From positions 62,001-126,000 of the forward strand of contig CAWIVF010000003.1 in the NCBI GenBank assembly GCA_963839535.1: a stretch of 64,000 bases of DNA. Reading direction: 5' to 3'. Made by a program: the position numbers and the translations under genes. This document shows positions 9,302 through 17,709 of this stretch, one piece after another (position 1 is the stretch's first letter; every line of letters starts with the position of its first letter). This stretch comes from RHKX01 sp963839535. Lineage in GTDB: Bacteria > Actinomycetota > Thermoleophilia > Solirubrobacterales > 70-9. The notes under the pieces are model-generated. The model saw nothing but the letters and a program-made list of their open reading frames with translations. It ran no database searches and was not told the DNA's origin.

Positions 9302-11603
9302 CTACGCGGCGCTGCCGGCAAGCCGCGGCGGCGGCGCCGGGATTCCCGGGCTCCCGCCCTCCGCCAGGGCGAGGGCTAGGTCATAGCCCTCGGCGAGCTG
9401 CGTCAGCGCTCGGCCCCAGCTGCGCTCGCGCGCCGCGGCCATCCCGCCCTGGGCGAGCCGGGCGTGCAACAGAGGGCTCGCGGTTAGCCGGATCAGCTTC
9501 GCGGCCATCTCGGCGGGGTTCGCCTCGCACAGCATGCCGCTGCGTCCCTCCGCGATCAGGTCGGCCGGGCCGCCGGCGCGGACCGCCAGCACCGGCACGC
9601 CGCTCGCCTGGGCCTCGACCACGACCTGGCCGTAGGTGTCGGTGCTGGAGGGAAAGAGGAAGGCATCGGCGTCCGCGTAGGCCTGAGCGAGGGCATCTCC
9701 CTCCAGCCAGCCGAGGAACTCCGCGCAGTCGCCGAGCCGCTCACGCAGGTAGCCCTCCTCCGGGCCGCCTCCGGCGAGGACGAGGTGCAGCCGCGGCTGC
9801 ACGCGCCGGGCCGCGACGAAGGCATCGGCGAGCAGCTCGACCCCCTTCTCCTTCGTCAGCCGGCCGGCGTAGAGGACGCTGATCCGACCGTCGCCGGGCT
9901 CGCGCCGGCGAAGGTCGGGGGTGAAGCGGGAGGTGTCGACGCCGCGGATCCAGCGCGCGATCCGCTCGGGCGCCACCCCGAGCCGGCCGAGCGAGTCATC
10001 GGCCGAGTTGCTGGGCGAGAGGACGATCCCGCAGTCGCGGTAGAACAGGCTCATCGCGAGGCCCATGGCCCCGGCGAGCCGCTCGCTGCCGCTGCGCATC
10101 CGGACGTAGTCGACGAACTCGGTGTGGTGGCTGGCGAGCACGGGTATGCCCGCCATCCGGGCCGTGAGCGCGGCGGCCACGCCGGTCGGCCCCGGCGTCG
10201 CGAGGTGGATCAGATCGAACCGGCCCTCGGTGAGGGTCTCGACCAGACGCGGCAGCGATGGAACCCCCACGGCCATCCCCTCGTAGAAGGGGACCTCGAC
10301 CTCGGCCGCCGCCGGCAGCCTCCGGTCGACCCCGCGATCCGTGCCGACGACCTCGACCTCGAATCCGCCGACCCCGAGCTCGCGGATCCGCTCGATCGTG
10401 TGGGCGACTCCGTGAGGGGCGTCGATCGCATCGACCACGATCGCCACCCGGCGGGGCTCCCCGTCGCGGCTCGAGAGCCGCGCCCGCTCCTGGGCGAGGA
10501 ACGTCATCGCCGGGAGATACGGCACGACCGGCAGGCAGGCGTCGAACAGGCCGGCGAGCGCGCTCCCCGCGCCGGCGCCCGAGACGATCCCGCCGCGGGC
10601 CTCGCCCGCGGCGCGACGGAGCCGCAGATCGTGGGCAGCCCGCGAGCGGCGCAGCAGGTCGCGGTGTGAGAAGCCCGTCCTCCTGCATCAGGGCGATCAG
10701 CTCCTCGCCGCCGGGCAGGCCGACGGAATCGAGCCATGCACCGAGGAGGGCCCGGGCATCGTCAGGCGTGAACCCGTCGCCGTCCTCGCTGGAGCGCTCC
10801 CGGCCCTCACCGACGACGCGCTCGACCAGCCTCAGGACGACATCGGGGGACGGTGCCGCCGACCCGGATTCGAGGCCGAGGCTCCTGCTCGCCAGGACGA
10901 TCGCCGCGTGCGCCCACTTCTCGGCGCTGCCCTGATCGCCGTGGGGCTCGACCCGCCCGGCTCGCAGGTGGGCGAGGAACTCCTCGGGGGTCGAGGCGCC
11001 GGGAGCGCTCGTCCAGGTTCGCCCGATGTCGACGCCGGCGTGGTCGTCGGAGCCCCCGACTCCGGTTCCGCCGCGCGTGTCGACGTAGACGGCGGCCGGC
11101 ATGTTGAGCTCGCGGGCCCGGGAGCCGTTGCGGGTCTCCCAGGCATCGAAGAGACGGGCGAGCAGGCGGCGGTGCCGCGGCTCCAGCGGGGCGGCGACGG
11201 CGTAGAAGGGATGGGCGAGCGCGCAGGCGATCTCGTTCCCGTGCAGGTACTCCGCGCATTCCTCGACGTCCCCCGAGTGGGCTTGCAGCCACTCGTGGTC
11301 GGCGGGGGTGATGCCGAAGCAGAGCACGTGGACGGCCTGGGGCTCGCCGCGGAAGGAGGCGGTCAGCTCCTCCGAGACGAAGGCATCCGGTCGGTGCGCG
11401 ATCTCCAGCGCGCCCTCGATCGTGTCGTGGTCGGTGATCGTCACGAAGTCCATCCCCCGCCGCTTGGCGAGCTCGTAGACCTCGGACGGTGGCGTGGCGC
11501 ACTCGGGCAGCCCGGCGCTCCGCTGGATCCCGAGCTTCGAGAGCTGCGAGGCCGTCGAGTGGCAATGGAGGTCGGCGCGCGTTGTCGTCTCATCGGGGGT
11601 CAT
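9302..11603 (-). CDS. PHP-domain / group 1 glycosyltransferase fusion protein (one frame break)
   Basis: 766 residues after removing one extra base in CCC at 10674-10676. N-terminal PHP phosphoesterase domain (about residues 1-230) has the metal ligands DLHCHST, TITDHDT, HPFY and GGSDDH. After a helical linker, a GT4-type glycosyltransferase (about residues 390-750) shows VAIVVDAIDAPHGVAHTIE, LYAGRLTKEKG, LAGGGPEEG and the nucleotide-sugar motif DTYGQVVVEAQASG. The fusion would join a phosphoesterase to a sugar transferase acting on a lipid or envelope glycan; substrate unknown. ATG 11603 is preferred over 11630 because GGGAG lies 6 bases upstream. Without the frame correction the two domains would be separate genes. 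Confidence 0.75.
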
Positions 11604-11671
11604 CGATGCTCCCTCTCTCGATTCATTCATTCGAGTGGAGCTTCGCCCCCGGAGGGGCCAATGCCGTTAAG

Positions 11672-11687
11672 CGCCTGCAAAGGCGCG
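11672..11687. terminator. Hairpin between arsC and the PHP-glycosyltransferase gene
   Basis: Perfect six-pair stem GCGCCT/AGGCGC with a GCAA tetraloop. It lies 37 bases past the arsC stop and before the next minus-strand gene. It has no T tract; a second short C/G hairpin sits just beside it at 11694-11707. Confidence 0.4.
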
Positions 11688-11723
11688 GTGAATCCCCTGT
11701 GAACGGGGTGGGCCCGGCCGCCG

Positions 11724-12128
11724 TCAGGATCTGAGCGAGGCGAGCAGGGCGTCGACCCGCTCACGGATCTCATCGCGGATCCGCCTGACGGTCTCGACGT
11801 CCTTGCCGGCGGGATCCTCCAGGTCCCAGTCCTCGTAGCGCTTGCCCGGGAACACCGGGCAGGAGTCGCCGCAGCCCATGGTCACGACGACATCCGCTTC
11901 GCGGACCGCGTCGGTCTCGAGCAGCTTCGGCGCGGCGTCGGTGATGTCGATGCCGATCTCACTCATCGCCGCGACGGCCGCCGGGTTGACCGTCTCGCCG
12001 GGGGCTGAGCCCGCCGAGCGGACCGTGACCCCTTCGCCGCCGAGCTTGCGGGCGAGGCCCGCGGCCATCTGGCTGCGGCCGGCGTTGTGGACGCAGACGA
12101 AGAGGATGGTCGGCCTCGAACTGCCCAC
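11724..12128 (-). CDS. arsC: Arsenate reductase, low-molecular-weight phosphatase type (ArsC)
   Basis: 134 residues. VCVHNAGRS is the P-loop with nucleophilic Cys (CX5R) of the LMW-phosphatase fold, and the redox Cys pair is in GCGDSCPVF. GKRYEDWDLEDPAGK is typical of thioredoxin- or mycothiol-coupled ArsC, reducing arsenate to arsenite for export. No arsenite pump or ArsR is visible nearby. GTG 12128 follows the -10 hexamer TACGAT by six bases, so the mRNA is probably leaderless. Arsenate is a phosphate analogue taken up by Pst, which makes its place in a phosphate region sensible. Confidence 0.88.
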   Translation of the reverse strand: MGSSRPTILFVCVHNAGRSQMAAGLARKLGGEGVTVRSAGSAPGETVNPAAVAAMSEIGIDITDAAPKLLETDAVREADVVVTMGCGDSCPVFPGKRYEDWDLEDPAGKDVETVRRIRDEIRERVDALLASLRS

Positions 12129-12134
12129 GGCTCG

Positions 12135-12140
12135 ATCGTA
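12135..12140 (-). promoter_or_regulatory. -10 element of arsC (leaderless start)
   Basis: TACGAT on the minus strand, six bases before GTG 12128. Confidence 0.5.
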
Positions 12141-12162
12141 TTCTGGGCAATTCCGCTACGTG

Positions 12163-13003
12163 ATGCGACGACGGGATCCAGCTCAACGACCCGCAGGCCC
12201 TCTACCGCAACTGGGAGGGCTCGCAGTGGAGCCCGTTCACGATCGACCTCGCCGAGGACCGGAGCCAGTGGGCGGCGATGGGCGAGGCGGACCGGTCGCT
12301 GATCTACTGGGTGCTCGCGTCGCTGATGGTCGCCGAGGAGCGGATCACGACCAAGTTCTCCGGCCTCGTCGGTGCCCACGGCAGCGAGGAGGAGGCGACG
12401 TTCCTGGCGACCCAGCAGGTCGACGAGGCCCGTCACATGCAGTTCTACGCGCGGTTCCAGGACGAGGTCGTCGCCTCGCCGGCCGCGATCGCCGCCCACG
12501 TCGAGCGGGCGCGCGCCGAGGTCTCCCCCGCGTTCCGGCGGATCTTCGACGAGGCGCTGGTGCAGGCGCACGAGCGGCTGGTCGCCGAGCCCGCCGACCT
12601 CGAGGCGAAGGTCCGCTTCGTCACGCTCTACCACCTGATCCTCGAGAGCACGCTCGGCCTGACGACCTACCGGTTCGTCTCCGAGTTCCTCGGGCGCGAG
12701 GGGCTCCTGCCGGGCTTCGCCCACGGGTACTCGCTGATCCACCACGACGAGACCCGCCACATCGGCTACGGGGTCTGGTACCTCCGCGAGACCGTCCGCG
12801 ATCAGCCGGCCGCGGGGGACGCGGTGCGGGCGATCCTCCGCGAGCTGCTGCCGTCGGTCGCCGAGTCGCTCGACCCGGGCGAGGGCGCGGGCGGCGACGC
12901 CGCCGACCGGCTCGGCGTCGGCGCCGACGAGATCCGCGAGTTCGCGCTCGGCGGCCTCACCCGGCGGCTCGACATCATCGGCGTCCCGCTGAGCAGCCTC
13001 TAG
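12163..13003 (+). CDS. R2-like ligand-binding oxidase / orphan ribonucleotide reductase small-subunit-like protein
   Basis: About 279 residues. The ATG at 12163 joins the main frame if one base right after it is removed. A four-helix ferritin-like di-metal protein: ligands appear as AEERI, EARHMQF, LILEST and DETRHIGYG (four Glu, two His in the ExxH pattern). Compared with mycobacterial R2lox, the Tyr five residues before the third Glu is kept (YHLILE), while the valine of its Tyr-Val ether link is Ile here. No R1 subunit lies nearby, so oxidase rather than nucleotide reduction is more likely. It converges on the CHAD genes with a 4-base overlap. Databases may call it ribonucleotide-diphosphate reductase beta. 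Confidence 0.7.
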
Positions 13004-13695
13004 GGCCGCTCGCGCTCGGCGGCGGCGAGCTCGGCGGCGGCGGCCTCCGCCCGTGCCTCCGCCTCGCGTCGCAGGCGCTCGGCGTCCTCCAGCTCGGCTC
13101 GCGCGCGCACCGCCCGCTCCGCCACTCGCCGCTTCTCCTCGGCCACCTCGATCTCCCGCCGAGCCACCTTCTCCAGGGCGGTCCAGACGCCCTTCTTCTC
13201 GCTCTCGTCCCAGAGCGCGGTGAACCGGTCGAAGAGCAGCGCGCGGCGGGCGATCAGGTAGACCTCGAGCACCTCGAAGCCGCGGTAGGCGGTCCGGTGG
13301 GGTGCCCGGGCCGCGAGCCGCGGGTCGAGATCCTCGGCTGCTCCGGCGCGGCTGCGGACGGCCTCGGCGTCGGCCTCCCGCAGCCGCGCGCGGTGCTCGG
13401 CGAGGCGCGGCAGCATCACGTCGGCGTCATGGACCTCGCCGAGGAGGTCCTGAAGATCCTTGGCCCGGCGCCGCGCCGCCGTCGCCGGGCGGCCGAAGCA
13501 GAAGCCGGTGGCCTCGAGCACGTAGCGAAGGCGCTTGGCGGCGATCCGGAGGTCGTGCTGGTCCTCGGCCCGATCCGGGTCGAGCGCCCCCGGGGCGAGC
13601 GAGCGCATCTCGCCGATCCTGACGATGGCGATCCGGGCCGCGTTCTCGGCCAGGGTCGTCCGCGGGTCGAGGCCCTTGACCCGCTTCGCCTTCAC
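13000..13695 (-). CDS. CHAD domain protein, C-terminal half
   Basis: 231 residues. Opens with the second helical repeat of a CHAD domain: HDLRIAAKRLRYVLEATGF is the conserved His/Arg-rich helix, and a further helix carries the GEVHDADV motif. CHAD modules bind polyphosphate through these basic residues. The last 80 residues are a charged Ala/Glu/Arg coiled coil (EEKRRVAERAVRARAELEDA). It starts at GTG 13695 inside the stop of the upstream gene (GTGA overlap). A whole CHAD domain normally holds both halves in one chain, so the two products probably assemble. Confidence 0.75.
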   Translation of the reverse strand: MKAKRVKGLDPRTTLAENAARIAIVRIGEMRSLAPGALDPDRAEDQHDLRIAAKRLRYVLEATGFCFGRPATAARRRAKDLQDLLGEVHDADVMLPRLAEHRARLREADAEAVRSRAGAAEDLDPRLAARAPHRTAYRGFEVLEVYLIARRALLFDRFTALWDESEKKGVWTALEKVARREIEVAEEKRRVAERAVRARAELEDAERLRREAEARAEAAAAELAAAERERP

Positions 13696-14204
13696 GCCTC
13701 CGGCCCTTCCTCGTCGTCGGCCACGGCCGCCGCTCGCGCGCCGGCGGCGAGCTCATGGACGGCGGCGAGGATCTCCTCGAGGCGCTCGGGCTCGACGAAG
13801 GCCTCGAGGTCGGCGTTGGCCTGCGCCTGCTCCTCGCGGAAGCGGTCGGCGAGCGAGCGGATGCCCGGCCGATCCGGTGCGGCGATCGCCGCGGCGAACC
13901 CCTCGAGGGCGTCGATGGCCACGTCCCGGTCGCGGCGCTCCCCGAGCGCGTCGGCGAGGTCCTTGACCGCCCGCAGCGTCCGCTTGCCCTGCTCCTTCGG
14001 GAAGCACGGCCTGAAGATCTCGATCGCCGCACGCAGGCGACGGGTGGCGACGCGCATCGCGTGGACGCGCTCGATGTCGCTCATGTCGAGCACGCCGGCG
14101 GAGTGTTCGATCAGCTCGGCCCCGCGAACCTCGAGGACCCTTGCCGCGACCTCGCCGTAGGGGAGGTCGGTCGTCAGGCCGGGGATCTCGCGGGCCTTGG
14201 CCAT
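13692..14204 (-). CDS. CHAD domain protein, N-terminal half
   Basis: 170 residues with the first CHAD repeat: VHAMRVATRRLRAAIEIFRP is the canonical His/Arg helix, followed by LADALGERRDRDVAIDALE. It ends with an acidic tail. ATG 14204 is chosen because TATTCT lies 8 bases before it. Joining it to the next gene would need a missing base, while nearly all other breaks in this window are extra bases, so the split with a GTGA overlap may be real. Located between ppx and the R2-like gene; probably targets polyphosphate. Confidence 0.75.
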   Translation of the reverse strand: MAKAREIPGLTTDLPYGEVAARVLEVRGAELIEHSAGVLDMSDIERVHAMRVATRRLRAAIEIFRPCFPKEQGKRTLRAVKDLADALGERRDRDVAIDALEGFAAAIAAPDRPGIRSLADRFREEQAQANADLEAFVEPERLEEILAAVHELAAGARAAAVADDEEGPEA

Positions 14205-14212
14205 CGGCACCG

Positions 14213-14218
14213 AGAATA
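14213..14218 (-). promoter_or_regulatory. -10 element of the CHAD gene pair
   Basis: TATTCT on the minus strand, 8 bases before ATG 14204; a close match to the TATAAT-type hexamer, with no ribosome site, so leaderless. Confidence 0.45.
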
Positions 14219-14246
14219 TGGGTCAGCGGCCTGACTCGGCGCTGAC

Positions 14247-15147
14247 TCAGTCGAGGTCGGAGTCGGCCCCTGCTTCGCTGAGCATCTCGAGGATGACCCC
14301 CTCGCGCAGGCCGCCCTTGCCGATCTGCAGGGGCTGGCAGAGGAGCTGTGAGATCTGCTCGAGCAGCAGGACCCCGGCGGGAAGGATCTCGACCCGGCGG
14401 GCGTCGAGCTCGAAGCGCTTGGCGACCTCGGCGGCGGGGTCGCTGGTGAGGACCCGGATCCCGCGCTCGAGGGTCTCGTACTCGAGCACGGCGCCGACCA
14501 GCCTGCGCATCGAGGTGGCGCTGCCGCCGACGGCGACCGCCTGCTCCGGCCGGCCGACGCTCGACGCCCTCGAAGCGGTCGGCGATCTCGTCGCGGAGCC
14601 GGCGGATCTCGGCGGGCCCGGGCGGGTCGCCCTTGAGGAACTCCTCCGCGAGGGCCCCGGACCCGATCGGGAAGGAGTGGACCTTGCGGACGCCCTCGGC
14701 CATCGTCCCGAGGATCACCTCGGAGGACCCGCCGCCGACGTCGACGACGGCGATCTCGCCCTCGACCGGGTGGCCGAGCGCCTTCGTCGCGCCGAGGAAG
14801 GCGAGCCGCCCCTCCTCGTCGTCGCTGAGCACGTCGACCTCGAAGCCCGCGGCGTCCTCGATCGCCGCCGCGACCTTCTTGCGGTTCGGCGCCTCCCTGA
14901 TGGCGGCGGTCGCGACGATCCGGATCTGCTCGGCGCCGAGCTCCTCGGCGAGGCGCACCTGCGTCGCCACGACGTCGCAGACCTCGTCGATCTTGTCCGC
15001 GGTGATCGCCCCGTCCTTCTTGCGGAGCCCCTTGTTGATCCGGGTGTAGGCCCGCTGCTCCATCACGGCGCGCAGCTGGCCGTCGTCCGGTTCGGCGACG
15101 AGCAGGCGGGTCGTGTTCGAACCGATATCGATCGCGGCGCAGAGCAT
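14247..15147 (-). CDS. ppx: Exopolyphosphatase / guanosine pentaphosphate phosphohydrolase (one frame break)
   Basis: Actin-like ATPase-fold phosphatase, 299 residues after removal of one extra base near 14560. AAIDIGSNTTRLLVAE is the phosphate-1 loop, VVDVGGGSSEVILG the phosphate-2 loop, and AVGGSATSMRRL follows at the break. The size fits the short actinobacterial Ppx form, which lacks the C-terminal HD extension of E. coli Ppx/GppA. It would release phosphate from polyphosphate or convert pppGpp. It lies just upstream of the CHAD pair on the same strand. Start ATG 15147 gives the family's usual N-terminus. Confidence 0.87.
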
Positions 15148-15345
15148 GGTCGCCCAAGTGATCTTGTCAGAGGCGCCCGAGCGCGCCTGCCTGGTCCCCA
15201 GCGCTACCGCCGCCACGGGACACCCCTCCATGCGTGCCGGCGCAGGCGCCCCGACGATTCCACTCTCTCCACGCATCCATCCTCTCGCCGGGCACGGCGG
15301 AACGGCGCGGTCGAGCGCAGCCGGGAGGGAGCCGGTGACAGGTTC

Positions 15346-15372
15346 TTCACCGGGGGTTCACCGGGCCTTCAC
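15346..15372 (+). promoter_or_regulatory. Candidate PHO box, three TTCAC units at 11-bp period
   Basis: TTCAC occurs at 15346, 15357 and 15368, exactly 11 bases apart, each followed by C/G-rich spacer. It is the cleanest such array in the window, 36 bases before the ATG of the isomerase-like gene and in sense orientation. Matches the direct-repeat organisation of PhoB/PhoP boxes. Confidence 0.6.
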
Positions 15373-15407
15373 GGCTGACCGCCGGCACGGCACGAGACTC
15401 AGGAGGA

Positions 15408-16291
15408 ATGGAGCAGGAACGAACCCTCGACTCACGACTCGGCCTCTCCGTCCCCCACGAGTGGTGGCCCGGCCGGCCGATGCTCAAGGAGATCGAGGCC
15501 TCGCGATTCGCCTGGGTCCAGCTCCCCTCTCCCCCGGCGTCGGTCCTCAGCCATCCGCGCGACTGCAACCGCCACGCGCGGGCGGTCGCGGAGTCGCTTT
15601 CCGGGACCGCGCTCCGCGCCGTCCTCCACGCCCCCACCGACGTCGTCGCCGGCGTCCCCGAGGCCGACCGCGCCATCGAGGGAGCGATCTCCTACGCGGG
15701 CGAGTGCGGCGCGGAGGCCGTCGTGCTCCACGCCCGCGCCGTCCACGACGGCCCCGGCGCCGAGGACCGGCTGCTCGCCGAGACGCGGTCGCTCTCGCTG
15801 CTGGCGAAGGACGCCGAGCGCATGGGCGTCACCCTGGCGCTCGAGAACCTCGCGCCCGTGTTCCCGGGGCCCGAGATGATCTCGGCGAACCCTCTCGCGG
15901 TCCGCACCCTCGCGCACCGGATCAACTCCGCGGCCGTCGGCCTCTGCCTCGACATCGGCCACGCGAACGTGATCGCCGGGCTGCGGCGCACCTCGCTCGG
16001 CCGGATCGTCAACCCCGTGCTCGACATGGTCGTCCTCTTCCACCTCCACGACAACCTCGGAGCCCGCTGGCATGCCCGCGACCGGAGGCCGGAGCTGGAC
16101 CCGCTGCGGCTCGACCTCCACCTCGCGCCGGGCAGGGGCTCGCTCCCTGGCGCGAGGTCGCTCCGGCCCTGCGCGAGCACGACGCGCCGATGATCCTCGA
16201 GATCCATCCGCCCCGGTCGGCCCCGCCGGAGCTGCACGACGCCGCCACCGCGGCGCTCGCGCCGGCGCTCGAGACGACTCCCTCCCTCTGA
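15408..16291 (+). CDS. Sugar phosphate isomerase/epimerase-like TIM-barrel protein (one frame break)
   Basis: 294 residues if one missing C near 16147 is restored (CTCCCTGG for CTCCCCTGG). Family features: LGLSVPHEWWPG start, AVVLHARAVHDG, LALENLAPVFPGPEM (metal-binding Glu), CLDIGHANVI (Asp/His) and FHLHDN (His), then REVAPALRE and MILEIHPP, the last ligand Glu. These are the metal ligands of the xylose-isomerase-like/AP endonuclease 2 superfamily. ATG 15408 has AGGAGG just upstream. A PHO-box-like array sits in its promoter, so it may serve sugar-phosphate scavenging under phosphate limitation (inference). Confidence 0.75.
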
Positions 16292-16322
16292 CCCGGCCGC
16301 CTGCGCCCGGGGCGGGCGTCAG
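16288..16322. terminator. Inverted repeat between convergent isomerase-like and DUF47 genes
   Basis: CTGAC and GTCAG frame an inner CGCCC/GGGCG stem in the 27-base gap between the two stop codons. Placed as a two-way terminator would be; stem strength is moderate and no T run is present. Confidence 0.35.
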
Positions 16323-16960
16323 GTGTGCTTGACGACGATCGACTTGATCGCGTTGGCCGCCGTCCGGGAGCGGTCGATCCCCTCCTCGAGCGCCCCGTAG
16401 ATGTCCTTCCAGCGGAGCACGAACATCGGGTCGATCGCCCCGTCGAAGAGGTCCGCCAGCGCGCCGCGGTAGATCCGGTCGCCCTCCTGCTCCAGCTCCC
16501 TGATCCGATCGAGGTGGCCATCGACCCCGTCGAGCTGCTCGAGGTCGTCGAGCGCCGCCGCCAGCTCACGGGCCGAGTCGCGAAGCACCCCGGCCAGGGC
16601 CTGCGCCTGCTCCATCGGCGCCTCCACGTGCATCACCGCAAGCTGCTCGGAGACCTCCTCGACGTCGTCGACGACGTCGTCGATCGCGCCGGCCAGCGCG
16701 AAGATGTCCTCCCGGTCGAACGGCGTCATCTTGCTGAGGCGAAGGGTGTTGACGATCTTGTGGGTGAGCCGGTCGCCCTCGTGCTCGTGCCGGGTGATCT
16801 CGGCGCGGATCCCGCGGTCGTCCGGCCACGCCCTCATCAGGCGATCGAGCAGCTCGGCGCCCTCGGCGGCGTTGCGCCCCGCGCTGCGCAGCAGCTCGAA
16901 GATCTGCGCCTGCGGCGGCCTGGCCCCGAAGGCCTGCCAGCTCCCGCGATTGAACTTCAC
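16319..16960 (-). CDS. DUF47 (PhoU-related, Pit-accessory) protein
   Basis: 213 residues, all helical. Belongs to the DUF47/TIGR00153 family related to PhoU: ITRHEHEGDRLTHKI and IRELEQEGDRIYRGAL are the paired E-x3-D metal-binding helices, one per half. The family usually sits beside a low-affinity Pit phosphate transporter and is thought to control it. Here it is instead the last gene of the pst-phoU operon, 34 bases after phoU, and no pit gene is in view. It may dampen Pst or act on a distant Pit. Confidence 0.85.
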   Translation of the reverse strand: MKFNRGSWQAFGARPPQAQIFELLRSAGRNAAEGAELLDRLMRAWPDDRGIRAEITRHEHEGDRLTHKIVNTLRLSKMTPFDREDIFALAGAIDDVVDDVEEVSEQLAVMHVEAPMEQAQALAGVLRDSARELAAALDDLEQLDGVDGHLDRIRELEQEGDRIYRGALADLFDGAIDPMFVLRWKDIYGALEEGIDRSRTAANAIKSIVVKHT

Positions 16961-16994
16961 CGGGAGCCTGACTTCCCGCGGGCGCCCAGCCCGC

Positions 16995-17709
16995 TCAGCC
17001 GCGGTCGGCGTCTCCGGCGACCGGCGCGGGATGTGAGGCGTCCTCGAACTCCTCGAAGAGCCCGGTGACCACGAACGCGGTCTGCTCGCCGATGTCGACG
17101 GCGTTGTCGCCCATCCGCTCGAGCGCGCGAGCGACGAGGAGCATCGTCATCGCCCACTCCCGCCGGTCCTGGTCGTCGCCGACCTCGATCGCGAGGCGGA
17201 AGCACTCCCGGTTGAGGTTGTCGACGACGTCGTCGCCACGGACGAGGTCGCGCGCCAGGTCGACGTCCCTGGTGGCGAAGGCCGGTCTTGGCCTGCGCGA
17301 GCAGGGACTTGACCTGCCGCCCCATCGTGATCACGTCGCGGAGCATGCCCTCGTCCGTCGGCGGCTCGTGGCCGGAGAGCGGGATCAGCTTGGCGATGTT
17401 CACGCACTGGTCGCCCATCCGCTCGATCGACTTGATCAGGTGCAGCAGGGCGGCGATCAGGCGCAGGTCCGTCGCCACCGGCGCCTGCGTGGCGAGCAGG
17501 GTGAGGATCGACTGGTGGACTTCGAGGTAGCGGCCGTCGATGCGGTCGTCGTCGGCGATGACCATCTCCGCCAGCTCGACGTCGCGATGCTCGATCGCCT
17601 CGATCGTGCGGCCGAGCGTCTCGACGACGAGGTCGATCCCGCCGAGCGCGCGCTCCTCGAGCGCCGTCGAGCTGGCCCTGGTACTGGACGCGAACTCCCC
17701 GGGCTCCAT
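16995..17709 (-). CDS. phoU: Phosphate transport regulator PhoU (one frame break)
   Basis: 237 residues after removal of one extra G near 17284. Two three-helix bundles, each with the PhoU signature: IERMGDQCVNIAKL near residue 85 and ALERMGDNAVDIGEQ near residue 200. PhoU binds metal clusters, links PstB to the phosphate sensor kinase and shuts down Pho signalling when phosphate is ample. The start ATG 17709 overlaps the pstB stop (TGATG). The corrected frame ends at TGA 16995-16997. Confidence 0.9.

Noticed and set aside
11842..14160. 772-residue plus-strand frame across arsC, the R2-like gene and CHAD genes
   Set aside because: Runs antisense to arsC and CHAD and out of frame with the R2-like motifs; no recognisable domain.
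15148..15345. Small genes in the gap between ppx and the isomerase-like gene
   Set aside because: Short frames have no start with ribosome site or -10 and no family match; only the PHO-box array near the end is supported.
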